Under the pieces are notes generated by a model, which saw only the letters and a program-made list of their open reading frames with translations, did no database searches and was not told the DNA's origin. Below, piece after piece: positions 17,151 through 25,330 of a stretch of DNA of 55,511 nucleotides. Position numbers and translations under genes: made by a program. Source of the DNA: Ignavibacteriales bacterium (GTDB taxonomy: Bacteria; Bacteroidota; Ignavibacteria; Ignavibacteriales; Ignavibacteriaceae); the NCBI GenBank assembly GCA_020061995.1, contig JAGUXE010000151.1, positions 1-55,511 of the forward strand. The letters run 5' to 3'. Within the stretch, counting starts at the first letter, position 1; each line of letters starts with the position of its first letter.

Positions 17151-17585
17151 TTGAAGTATAAATTCTTGGCAATTTATAAATCTAAAATAGGATTGGAAAT
17201 AGTAATCCCGCTAGTTATTATACTGGGCGGGACTTCATTTTTAATGATATACAAAAACACATGGTTTGGGCTTTTTATTATTTCTTTGGTTATTGTTTTT
17301 ATATCTCACATGCTTCTAACTACATATTATAAGGTCGATAAAAATATTTTAACTATAAAATGTGGTTTTCTTTTTAATAAGGAGATCGAAATTAAAAAGA
17401 TAAAAAAAATAGAAGAAACTAATAACATTTTAAGTTCACCGGCAGCTTCACTCGACCGACTAGCTATTTTCATCGACAAATATGTACCCATTATGGTTTC
17501 CCCAAAAGATAAAGAGGGATTCATAAAGGAGTTAACTCAAATAAATGCAGAGATAGAAGTTTTTCTCAAAAACGAATTTCATTAA
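17151..17585 (+). CDS. Bacterial PH-domain membrane protein
   Basis: 144 residues starting at a TTG. Two adjacent membrane helices (IVIPLVIILGGTSFLMI and GLFIISLVIVFISHMLL) are followed by a bacterial PH domain with YKVDKNILTIKCG, the central SLDRLAIFI segment and VSPKDKEGFIKEL, a layout seen in the bPH_6-like family of small membrane proteins. Its role is unknown; it may be a cytoplasmic lipid- or protein-binding module. No ATG is available before residue 52, which would remove the first helix and part of the second, so the TTG is preferred although no clear Shine-Dalgarno sequence is seen. Confidence 0.75.
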   Translation: MKYKFLAIYKSKIGLEIVIPLVIILGGTSFLMIYKNTWFGLFIISLVIVFISHMLLTTYYKVDKNILTIKCGFLFNKEIEIKKIKKIEETNNILSSPAASLDRLAIFIDKYVPIMVSPKDKEGFIKELTQINAEIEVFLKNEFH

Positions 17586-17688
17586 AAAGGTAAAACCAAA
17601 AACTCATTTAAATAATTTAGAATCTATTTAAGATTTCTTCACAATTTTTCTGGCAGAATATCCATTCATATTTTTTTTAGGAGTAACA

Positions 17689-20091
17689 ATGAAACGATTA
17701 GTTTTGAGTTTGTTGATTTTAAGTTCATCCATCTTTGCACAGATTCGTTATTATAATAATCATGACTTTTCGTTTACTCCCCCCGGTGCAATGAAATATG
17801 GATTATACGGATTCGATAATCCCGCACTACTTTCATCAGTTAAAAAATTTGATGCATCATTTCTTTGGAGTGATAAATCGGGGAATTGGAGTGACTTCAA
17901 CAAATGGGGTTTGTTTACTGGATTTTCCGGAGTCGGATTTGGAATGATCTATGAATCAGCTGCAGGTTTTTCAGTTAAAGATTACAGAATCTCTTCAGCT
18001 ATTGGAGATGAAGAGTTGAGCATTGGCGGTTCATACGGATGGGTTACAGGAGACAAGATTTTTTTCAATCGTTCTAATCTATATACTTTAGGAATTCTTT
18101 ACAGACCATACAAATATTTGTCGGTAGGAGTCACCGGATATTTTTACAACCAATTTTCAGACGAAACAGTATTTGAGATTGCTGCTCGCCCGTTTGGAAA
18201 TCAGAAAATCTCAGTCTTTGGAGATTATGTTTTAAATCAGAAACTCCCAAATGATAAAAACCGCTTTAGTGTTGGTGCTTCAGCCGAACTTTATGATGGA
18301 TTTGCATTAACGGCAAGATATTTTGAAAATAAAAGTTTAACAGCTGGGCTTCAAATTGGTTTGGGACAATTTGGACTTGCTTATCAAAAACAATTAGATA
18401 ATAAGCAAAAAGGGTTACAGAATATTTATGGAATTCGTTTTGGCGGCAACGATAGAAATATTCTCCAGCCATTTAAATCGAAAAATAATTATTATTCACT
18501 TTCACTAAGCGGTGGAATTAAATATCAAAATTATGCTTTCTTCGATAACTCTAAAACACTTTATTCAATATTGAATTCAATTGACGCGGCAAAAAGCGAT
18601 CCGTCGGTAAAAGGAATTGTAATTAATGCGGCTGAAATGCAAGTAGGTTTTGAATTCAGTTGGGAACTTCGCGATGCTCTTGAATCATTCAAGTCAACCG
18701 GAAAAAAAGTTGTAATCTTTTTTGACAGAACGAATATTGTTGGTTACTATTTATTCTCTGTTGCTGATCATTTGGTTATGGATCCACTCGGTGGAATTAC
18801 TCTGGAAGGTTTCGCCTTAGGCAGAAATTATTACAAAGGATTATTGGAAAGTATCGGTGTTGGTTATCAAGAATGGAGATTCTTAAAGTATAAATCGGCA
18901 ATGGAAACATTCTCAAGAGAATCATTTAGTGAAGGAGACCGCGAACAGAGAGACCGACTCGTCGACGAATACTATAATATTGTACGTGATGCTGTCACTT
19001 CATCAAGAAACATAACCTCAACGGAGTTCGATAGAATTGTCAACGAAGAAATGTATTTAGTAGGCAATGGAGCAATGGAATCCCGTTTAGTTGATAAGAT
19101 TGCAAGATGGGATGAAATAGATAGCATCTTAATTAAATATGAAGGGGATAAGATGAAAAAAATCGGAACAGCTTCTCTTCTTCAAAACAAATTACCGAAC
19201 GACAATTATTGGGGTAAAAAACCGGAAGTTGCAGTAATTTATGCAATCGGAGGAACTGATTTAAATTCAGGAATGAGAGGAAAATATCTTTCTGAAGTTA
19301 TAAGAAAAGTCGGTGGAGATAATAATGTTAAAGCACTTGTATTGCGTGTAGACTCCCCCGGTGGTGATGCTCTTGCTGCTGATCTAGTTGCAGAAGCATT
19401 AAAGTCATTCAAAGGAAAGAAACCAATAATTGTAACACAAGGAGGCGTGGCTGCTTCAGGAGGTTATTGGGTTTCGATGTATGCCGATACAATACTTGCC
19501 GCTCCAATGACAGTAACCGGCTCAATTGGTGTTATTGGCGGTTGGTTTTACAATTCCGGATTAAAGGAAAAACTCGGAGTTACAACTGACCATGTTAAAA
19601 GAGGGGCTTCGGCTGATTTGGGTGTCGGGTTAGTTATGCCTTTTATCGGGGCAGTTCTACCTGACAGGGCTATGAATGAAAAAGAACAAGCCCTCATAAA
19701 GAAAAGAATAATGGGTATGTATGATGAGTTTGTTGAAAAAGTTTCAACCGGAAGAAATAAATCGACACAAGAAATAGAGAATATCGCTCAAGGGCGTGTT
19801 TGGAGCGGGCGTGATGGTAAGAAAATAGGATTAATTGATGTAATCGGAGGAATGCGCGAATCAATAAATATTGCCGTTAGTAAAGCCGGATTAAAAGAAG
19901 GTGAATTTGATATCGCCGAATATCCCGAAATGCCTCTTATTGATATTTCATCTTTAATTCCATTACCGATTTCAGCCGAGTTTGAAAAGTCAAAACTATA
20001 TCAAGAAGTAAAAAGAAGAACAGACCTAAACGGTCAGCCGGCAGCAATTCTTCCATTCGACGAAATGTGGCTTGAACCGATTGGCGAATAA
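17689..20091 (+). CDS. sppA: Signal peptide peptidase SppA (67K type) with N-terminal barrel-like domain
   Basis: 800 residues. A cleavable-looking signal peptide ends at SIFA-Q near residue 18. Residues about 20-265 read like an outer-membrane beta barrel (alternating strands with many Tyr, Phe and Gly). Two S49 peptidase repeats follow: the first carries the general base Lys402 in FLKYKSAMETF, the second the nucleophile Ser590 in GGVAASGGYWVSMYAD. Both catalytic residues match E. coli SppA Lys209 and Ser409. E. coli SppA is anchored in the inner membrane by an N-terminal helix; here a putative barrel replaces it. AGGAG precedes the ATG. Confidence 0.9.
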   Translation: MKRLVLSLLILSSSIFAQIRYYNNHDFSFTPPGAMKYGLYGFDNPALLSSVKKFDASFLWSDKSGNWSDFNKWGLFTGFSGVGFGMIYESAAGFSVKDYRISSAIGDEELSIGGSYGWVTGDKIFFNRSNLYTLGILYRPYKYLSVGVTGYFYNQFSDETVFEIAARPFGNQKISVFGDYVLNQKLPNDKNRFSVGASAELYDGFALTARYFENKSLTAGLQIGLGQFGLAYQKQLDNKQKGLQNIYGIRFGGNDRNILQPFKSKNNYYSLSLSGGIKYQNYAFFDNSKTLYSILNSIDAAKSDPSVKGIVINAAEMQVGFEFSWELRDALESFKSTGKKVVIFFDRTNIVGYYLFSVADHLVMDPLGGITLEGFALGRNYYKGLLESIGVGYQEWRFLKYKSAMETFSRESFSEGDREQRDRLVDEYYNIVRDAVTSSRNITSTEFDRIVNEEMYLVGNGAMESRLVDKIARWDEIDSILIKYEGDKMKKIGTASLLQNKLPNDNYWGKKPEVAVIYAIGGTDLNSGMRGKYLSEVIRKVGGDNNVKALVLRVDSPGGDALAADLVAEALKSFKGKKPIIVTQGGVAASGGYWVSMYADTILAAPMTVTGSIGVIGGWFYNSGLKEKLGVTTDHVKRGASADLGVGLVMPFIGAVLPDRAMNEKEQALIKKRIMGMYDEFVEKVSTGRNKSTQEIENIAQGRVWSGRDGKKIGLIDVIGGMRESINIAVSKAGLKEGEFDIAEYPEMPLIDISSLIPLPISAEFEKSKLYQEVKRRTDLNGQPAAILPFDEMWLEPIGE

Positions 20092-20114
20092 TAAAAAACA
20101 GAAATGGATAAACC

Positions 20115-20567
20115 TTGAAAAATATTTTTAATCAAGAAGTTGTAACGGAATTAATAAATCGTATTGATAAATTACCTCCAACGACAAAACAGCTTTGGGG
20201 AAAAATGTCGGTAGCCCAAATGTTAGCGCATTGCAATGTGACTTATGAATTTGTTTACGAAGATAAACATCCGAAACCGAATCCATTTATGAAATTCATT
20301 TTAAAGACTTTTGTTAAAAAAGAGGTTGTAAATGATATCCCATATAAAAAAAGTCTTCGTACGGCACCGGTATTTATAATGAATGAAGATAAAGATTTTG
20401 ATTACGAAAAAAATCGTCTCGTCAATTTTATTAAAAGAACGCAGGAGTTAGGCGAAGTTTATTTTGATGGCAAAGAGTCGCGTTCATTTGGTAAGTTATC
20501 AAAATCTGAATGGAACAATATGTTTTATAAACATCTCGATCATCACTTAAATCAATTTGGAGTTTAA
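20115..20567 (+). CDS. DUF1569 domain protein (DinB-like)
   Basis: 150 residues with the DUF1569 features LWGKMSVAQMLAHCNVTYE at the N-terminal side and FGKLSKSEWNNMFYKHLDHHLNQFG at the end. The conserved histidines (AHCN, KHLDHH) correspond to the metal-binding positions of the DinB fold. The function is unknown. The start is TTG at 20115; no ATG is available near it. It follows sppA by 23 bases on the same strand and may be part of its transcript. Confidence 0.8.
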   Translation: MKNIFNQEVVTELINRIDKLPPTTKQLWGKMSVAQMLAHCNVTYEFVYEDKHPKPNPFMKFILKTFVKKEVVNDIPYKKSLRTAPVFIMNEDKDFDYEKNRLVNFIKRTQELGEVYFDGKESRSFGKLSKSEWNNMFYKHLDHHLNQFGV

Positions 20568-20611
20568 TTCCGGAAGATTTCATAAAATTATGTTGAGAGA
20601 AAATAAATCGC

Positions 20612-21142
20612 ATGAATATTAAAAACTATGAATTTAAAGCACGAGTTGATGATCTTGAGAAATATGAATCTAAATTGTTAACATTAAATCCTGAGCTTCG
20701 AGGAGTCGATAATCAAACGGATACATATTTCAATGTAAAAAATGGCAGATTGAAGCTGCGTGAGGGGAATATCGAAAACTCTCTGATTAACTATAACAGA
20801 GAAAACGTCGCAGATTCAAAATTGTCAGAAGTTATTCTTTACAAACATGAACCTGATAAAGCACTAAAAGATATATTAGAAATTCAACTTGGTATCAAAA
20901 CCGTCGTAAGCAAACGACGAAAAATTTATTTCATCAATAATGTGAAATTCCATTTTGACATTGTTGATAATCTGGGAACCTTCATCGAAGTTGAAGCAAT
21001 CGATAACAATAACGAATTTACCGTCGAACAGCTCAAAGAACAATCTGAATATTATTTCAATTTCTTCGGATTAAAAAAATCTGATTTAATTGGTAAGTCT
21101 TATAGTGATTTGATTGAAGAAAATAGTAGTTTCAAAAAATAA
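20612..21142 (+). CDS. CYTH-domain protein (class IV adenylate cyclase/triphosphatase-like)
   Basis: 176 residues. The CYTH signature is visible as NYEFKARVDD at residues 5-14, followed by QTDTYFNVKNGRLKLRE and IFIEVEAID-like GTFIEVEAIDNN near residue 125. Members act on triphosphorylated substrates (adenylate cyclase CyaB, thiamine triphosphatase or inorganic triphosphatase) in a tunnel lined with basic and acidic residues. The frequent annotation for this subgroup is class IV adenylate cyclase, but the substrate cannot be decided from sequence alone. It lies 44 bases after the DUF1569 gene. Confidence 0.82.
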   Translation: MNIKNYEFKARVDDLEKYESKLLTLNPELRGVDNQTDTYFNVKNGRLKLREGNIENSLINYNRENVADSKLSEVILYKHEPDKALKDILEIQLGIKTVVSKRRKIYFINNVKFHFDIVDNLGTFIEVEAIDNNNEFTVEQLKEQSEYYFNFFGLKKSDLIGKSYSDLIEENSSFKK

Positions 21143-21181
21143 ACTGTAGACTTTTTTAGTTAATTACAAAAGGAGAATCTA

Positions 21182-21739
21182 TTGGCAGAAAAAGGAAATT
21201 TACTAATAAACTCAATCACAGGGGATTCTTACGAATTTATCGAAACAGCTAAAGAAACAAATGGCGAGAATGTTTCAATATTGTCGACCTTAAAATCTAA
21301 GGGACAAATTGTTCCTAATCACTTTCATGTTTTGCAAGATGAAAGTTTTGAAATAATTTCCGGAAAATTAACTATCTGGCTCGACGGAAAATTATCAACT
21401 TTATCTGAAGGTGAAAACATTCTTCTTCCCAAAAACAAACCACACAATCATTTTAACAATGATGATAACCCCGTCAAATATATCCATAAAGTTACTCCGG
21501 CATTGGACTTTGAATACTTAATAGAAAATCTTGTCGGTTTAGCTTCTGATGGAAAAAGCAAAAATGGTAAATATGGTTTGGTTCAAGAATTAGTTACTCT
21601 AAAATATCTTGATAGCAAGGCTTATCTGGCGGATATACCTCTCGCAATCCAAAAAGTATTAATGGAAATTTTAGCTCCCCTTGGAAGATTATTAGGGTAT
21701 AGGGCTATTTACAAGAAATATTCAGGTTTCGAAAAATAG
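21182..21739 (+). CDS. Cupin domain protein
   Basis: 185 residues. A single cupin core spans about residues 30-110: VPNHFHVLQDESFEIISGKL is cupin motif 1 (with HxHxxxxxE) and PKNKPHNHFNNDD is motif 2. A helical C-terminal part follows (VLMEILAPLGRLLGYRAIYKKY). The start is TTG at 21182, strongly supported by AAAGGAG about eight bases before it. The function is unknown; a sugar- or metal-binding enzyme or a sensor is possible. It is the last gene of the run that begins with sppA. Confidence 0.85.
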   Translation: MAEKGNLLINSITGDSYEFIETAKETNGENVSILSTLKSKGQIVPNHFHVLQDESFEIISGKLTIWLDGKLSTLSEGENILLPKNKPHNHFNNDDNPVKYIHKVTPALDFEYLIENLVGLASDGKSKNGKYGLVQELVTLKYLDSKAYLADIPLAIQKVLMEILAPLGRLLGYRAIYKKYSGFEK

Positions 21740-22310
21740 ATAATAATAAAGAATTGAAACTTTTTTATTAACGGTTTTGACAGATTACAATTTTTATATA
21801 TTTTTAGGGCGTTTCTACTAATAAGGGGTATTAAAACCTAATTTGAAGTTAAGATATTTTTAACCATTGGGGGTTAAGATAAAAGGATTAACAATCTCAA
21901 TGTGTAACATATCAGATAAATATTACCCATCCTCAAAAACTGAAAACCTTCTGATTCAGACAGCTCCGGAATTATCTGAAAACCCAAACATGTACAGAAT
22001 AAACCTACTCACTTTTTTCTAAGCTAAACTTGATTTTTAATCTTCGCTGTAATTGCGATTAATCTGTTAATAAATGTACGATTGAAAACTTGCTAATACT
22101 CAATAATTAACTTAATTGTTATTAATTAATCAGAAGGAGAAGAACAGAAATGGAGAATAAAAAGCTAGACCTCTATTTTTTGCAAAATGAATTTGGATAG
22201 TATTGGTAAGATGGAGATGAGGATTATAAACCCTTAATCTTCTTAATGTTCGAACATTTTCAGGAAAGGGGAGAATCAAAACATTTTTTTTCAAAAAAAA
22301 GGATTTTAAC
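21740..22310. other. 571-base intergenic region with signals but no firm gene
   Basis: It holds a promoter-like TTGACA (21777-21782) with TATTTT 16 bases on, then a small hairpin TTAACC-ATTGGG-GGTTAA (21860-21877). A 40-codon frame runs from 21900 to 22022 (MCNISDKYYPSSKTENLLIQ at its start) with AAAGG 14 bases upstream, and a 16-codon frame at 22150-22200 follows AAGGAG. A 14-bp palindrome AATGTTCGAACATT lies at 22245-22258. None of the short frames resembles a known protein; the second, with its good ribosome-binding site, could be a leader peptide for the cytochrome gene. Confidence 0.4.
22245..22258. promoter_or_regulatory. Palindromic candidate operator upstream of cytochrome c
   Basis: Perfect 14-bp palindrome AATGTTCGAACATT, centred about 60 bases upstream of the cytochrome start codon at 22311. 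The regulator is unknown. Confidence 0.35.
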
Positions 22311-23306
22311 ATGAAAAAAACTATTAAGGTTCTCAAGTGGACAGGAATTGTTCTCTTTTCAATCGTAATACTACTATTCACATTTGTTCAACTTAAATGG
22401 GATAAAAAATTCGAAGCCCCTTATCCCGATATTAAAGCAAGCACTGATTCTTCTGTAATAGCAAGAGGAAAATATTTAGCATTCGGACTATCTCATTGTG
22501 CAACTTGTCATGTGCCGATGGATAAAATTATGGAGGTTGAAAATGGTTTGGAAATGCCGATGAGCGGCGGTTGGGAACTAAGTTTATCCGGACTTGGTGA
22601 TTTTCATGCACCAAACATCACACCTGATGAAGAGACGGGTATAGGAAAATTAACGGATAGCGAAATTGCTAGAACACTACGTCATGGTGTTGGAAATGAC
22701 GGACGTTTAATTTTTCCGTTTATGCCATATCAGGAAATGACCGATGAAGATCTGACGGCTATTATTTCTTTTATCAGATCGCAAGCACCAACAAAGCATC
22801 AAGTTAAAAAGACAGAATTAGGATTTATGGCAAAAGCGCTTATCACTTTTGGTTTATTTAAACCTGAAGGTCCTAAAAACACTCCTCTAAAATCAATCGA
22901 AAGAGATTCTACTATAGAGTACGGAAAATATTTAGCTAATAATGTTGCTAATTGTAGAGGTTGTCATACACAAATGGACCTTAGTACCGGTGAGTTTATT
23001 GGAAAAGATTTTGCAGGTAATAGTTTATTTGGACCTGACGCATTTTCTGAAGGCTACGCATTTGTTTCGCCTAATATAACTCCCGATAAAGCAACCGGAA
23101 TAATGGCAAATTGGAGTGAGGAGTTTTTTATTACTCGATTCAAAGCAGGGCGTGTACATAAAGGAACTCCAATGCCATGGGGTGCTTTTTCTAGAATTGA
23201 TGAAACTGATTTAAAAGCTATTTACCGTTACTTGAATTCACTTGAACCGGTGAATAATATGGTTACTAAAACCATCTACTTGCCCGGAGAGTATCTACCT
23301 GAATAA
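22311..23306 (+). CDS. Di-haem c-type cytochrome, membrane-anchored
   Basis: 331 residues. An N-terminal membrane anchor (TGIVLFSIVILLFTFV) is followed by two cytochrome c domains. Haem 1 binds at CATCH (residues 63-67) and haem 2 at CRGCH (residues 215-219). Probable axial methionines are Met138 in FPFMPY and Met288 in GTPMPWG. Each domain repeats NITPD-TGIG-type and RHG- or KAG-like segments, as in alcohol dehydrogenase/gluconate dehydrogenase cytochrome subunits. It probably carries electrons on the periplasmic side of the inner membrane. AAGGA precedes the ATG. No dehydrogenase subunit lies next to it, so the donor is unknown. Confidence 0.9.
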   Translation: MKKTIKVLKWTGIVLFSIVILLFTFVQLKWDKKFEAPYPDIKASTDSSVIARGKYLAFGLSHCATCHVPMDKIMEVENGLEMPMSGGWELSLSGLGDFHAPNITPDEETGIGKLTDSEIARTLRHGVGNDGRLIFPFMPYQEMTDEDLTAIISFIRSQAPTKHQVKKTELGFMAKALITFGLFKPEGPKNTPLKSIERDSTIEYGKYLANNVANCRGCHTQMDLSTGEFIGKDFAGNSLFGPDAFSEGYAFVSPNITPDKATGIMANWSEEFFITRFKAGRVHKGTPMPWGAFSRIDETDLKAIYRYLNSLEPVNNMVTKTIYLPGEYLPE

Positions 23307-23410
23307 TGATTCGTTTTCTGAAATCAAAAGTGTTTTAGAAAAACAATATGGGTTATATTTAAGTTTGAGAATTAATTAAAATAATCGAATACAAAAGGAG
23401 AATAATAGTT

Positions 23411-23851
23411 ATGACCACAGTGAATGTTTATCTAACCTTTAAGGATAATTGTATGGAAGCATTTGAATTCTACAAATCAGTTTTTGGCGGGGAGTTCCCC
23501 TATGTCGGAAAATTCGGTGATATGCCGCCACAAGAAGGTATGCCTCCTGTTCCGGAAAGTGAAAAGGATAAAATAATGCATATCAGTCTTCCAATTAGTA
23601 ATGAAACTATGTTAATGGGAAGTGACAGTTCAGATGCATTCGGACATGTTACTTTGGTTGGAAATAATTTTGCAGTTTCTATAAACACAGATAGTAGAGA
23701 AGAAGCCGACAGATTGTTCCAAGGATTATCTAACGGTGGAAAAGTAACTATGCCGATGAATCAAACTTTTTGGGGCGCATATTTTGGTATGTTTACAGAT
23801 AAGTTTGATATTAATTGGATGATTAGTGTAGAGTCGAACGAGCAGAATTAA
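23411..23851 (+). CDS. VOC superfamily protein, PhnB-like
   Basis: 146 residues with PhnB/glyoxalase-like features: VNVYLTFKDNCMEAFEFYKSVFGGE at the start, KIMHISLPI and ETMLMGSD in the middle, and NQTFWGAYFGMFTDKFDINWMI at the end, the hallmark of the PhnB/3-demethylubiquinone methyltransferase-like family. Despite that historical name it is not a methyltransferase; the activity is unknown. AAGGAG lies upstream of the ATG. It follows the cytochrome gene by 104 bases. Confidence 0.87.
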   Translation: MTTVNVYLTFKDNCMEAFEFYKSVFGGEFPYVGKFGDMPPQEGMPPVPESEKDKIMHISLPISNETMLMGSDSSDAFGHVTLVGNNFAVSINTDSREEADRLFQGLSNGGKVTMPMNQTFWGAYFGMFTDKFDINWMISVESNEQN

Positions 23852-24016
23852 ACATCGATTAGGGTTTAAGCGGGTGAGTTTGTGATATACTAATTCTATT
23901 AAAGGATTTGGTCATTCCGGCGGAGCCCGAAAAAGCTATAAAAATGATTTTAATTGTTAATTTAATTACTTTTTTAATTGTAATAATTTTAATACAAAAT
24001 AGTCTAGACTTAATTT

Positions 24017-24574
24017 ATGAATCCGACATTTTTTGCAAAGCAATCAGCCTTTAGAAAATGGTTAGAAAAGAATCACAAAAAAGAGACCGAACTTATAGTC
24101 GGATTTTATAAAGTTGATTCCGGAAAGAAAAGTATCACCTGGTCACAATCAGTTGATGAAGCACTTTGTTTCGGGTGGATTGACGGTATTCGTAAGTCAA
24201 TTGATGATGAGAGTTATTGCATCAGGTTTACTCCACGAAAACCAAAAAGTAATTGGAGTGAAGTAAACATCAAGAAAGTTGAAGTGTTGATTAGTAAAGG
24301 ACTAATGAAGCAGTCCGGACTTCAACTTTATCTCAATAGAAAAATAGATAACTCAGGACTTTATAGCTATGAAAATAAACCGGCAAAACTTCCCGATTCT
24401 TTTGAAGTAATATTTAAAGAAAATAATATTGCCTGGGAGTTTTTCTCAAATCAAGCTCCCTCATATAAAAAGACAATTCTCTATTGGATTTTAAGCGCCA
24501 AACAAGAAAGGACTCAACTTTCCCGGTTAAATAAAGTGATAAAGTTTAGTGGTGAGAAGAGAAAGGTGTTCTAA
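24017..24574 (+). CDS. YdeI/OmpD-associated family protein
   Basis: 185 residues with the family's hallmarks: FRKWLEKNHKKETELIVGFYK, then SITWSQSVDEALCFGWIDG, RFTPRKPKSNWSEVN, and a helical C-terminus beginning near FFSNQAPSYKKTILYWI. Related proteins have been linked to cationic peptide resistance or bacteriocin protection in Enterobacteria, but the molecular function is not known. It stands alone with 165 bases upstream that hold no recognisable gene. Confidence 0.85.
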   Translation: MNPTFFAKQSAFRKWLEKNHKKETELIVGFYKVDSGKKSITWSQSVDEALCFGWIDGIRKSIDDESYCIRFTPRKPKSNWSEVNIKKVEVLISKGLMKQSGLQLYLNRKIDNSGLYSYENKPAKLPDSFEVIFKENNIAWEFFSNQAPSYKKTILYWILSAKQERTQLSRLNKVIKFSGEKRKVF

Positions 24575-24619
24575 GCATTTCAGAGTTAATGAAATGAAAA
24601 AAAATAATTCCATTTACAA

Positions 24620-25177
24620 TTGAAAAAAAAACACATGCAAAAAATTATTATAATAGTAATCTTTACAATTCTAATTGCAGGTTGCAGCACATCAACATTT
24701 AAGGAGAGTAAAATGAACGACCAAAATGAAAGGGTAACAATTAACCATGAAGAAGCTGATTCAATTCCAAAGGTAACAGGAATAGGAGGCATTTTCTTTT
24801 TTTCTGAAAACCCAAAAGAGACAAGAGAATGGTATGCGGAAAACTTAGGACTTGAAATAAATGAATGGGGTTCAACTTTTGAATTTAGAAATAGTAATAA
24901 ACCTGATGAAATTAATTATCTGCAATGGAGTCCATTTAAAACCGGGAACGAATATTTTGCTCCTTCTAAAAAAGAGTTTATGATTAATTATAGAGTTCAG
25001 AATATCGAAAAACTTGTAGATAAATTGCGTGCAAAAGGAGTTACTATTGTTGATTCTATTGAAACTTATGATTACGGAAAGTTTGTTCATATTATGGATT
25101 CAGACGGAAACAAATTAGAACTTTGGGAACCGATTGATAGTGTCCTTACAAAAATAGGGAGCAAAACAACTAAGTAA
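24620..25177 (+). CDS. VOC (glyoxalase-like) lipoprotein
   Basis: 185 residues from TTG at 24620; an ATG at 24635 is equally possible. The N-terminus is a lipoprotein signal (IIIIVIFTILIAGC, lipobox LIAGC). Residues about 50-175 form one vicinal-oxygen-chelate domain with KVTGIGGIFFFSENPKET, WYAENLGLEI and HIMDSDGNKLELWEP, where the final Glu is a metal-ligand position. A lipidated VOC protein is unusual, since most are cytoplasmic; the substrate is unknown. It starts 45 bases after the YdeI-like gene. Confidence 0.8.
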   Translation: MKKKHMQKIIIIVIFTILIAGCSTSTFKESKMNDQNERVTINHEEADSIPKVTGIGGIFFFSENPKETREWYAENLGLEINEWGSTFEFRNSNKPDEINYLQWSPFKTGNEYFAPSKKEFMINYRVQNIEKLVDKLRAKGVTIVDSIETYDYGKFVHIMDSDGNKLELWEPIDSVLTKIGSKTTK

Positions 25178-25273
25178 CTTCTCACGTTACACAAGCATTT
25201 CTATTATTAACCCCTTCATTTATGGCGGAGTTATTGAGAAACTGACTTTGCATGCGGTTACGAAAGAAATAAT

Positions 25274-25302
25274 GTAGGGAACGGTCGAGACCGTTTCCTT
25301 GC
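25274..25302. repeat. Palindromic repeat, degenerate copy (family GTAGGGAACGGTCG)
   Basis: GTAGGGAACGGTC-GA-GACCGTTTCC, an imperfect copy of the perfect palindrome at 30172-30199. It lies 28 bases beyond the stop of the minus-strand TlpA-like gene and can form a 10-bp hairpin with one G-U pair in RNA. Confidence 0.6.
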
Positions 25303-25330
25303 TTTACTTTTAAGGCAAACCCGTAGTTGC

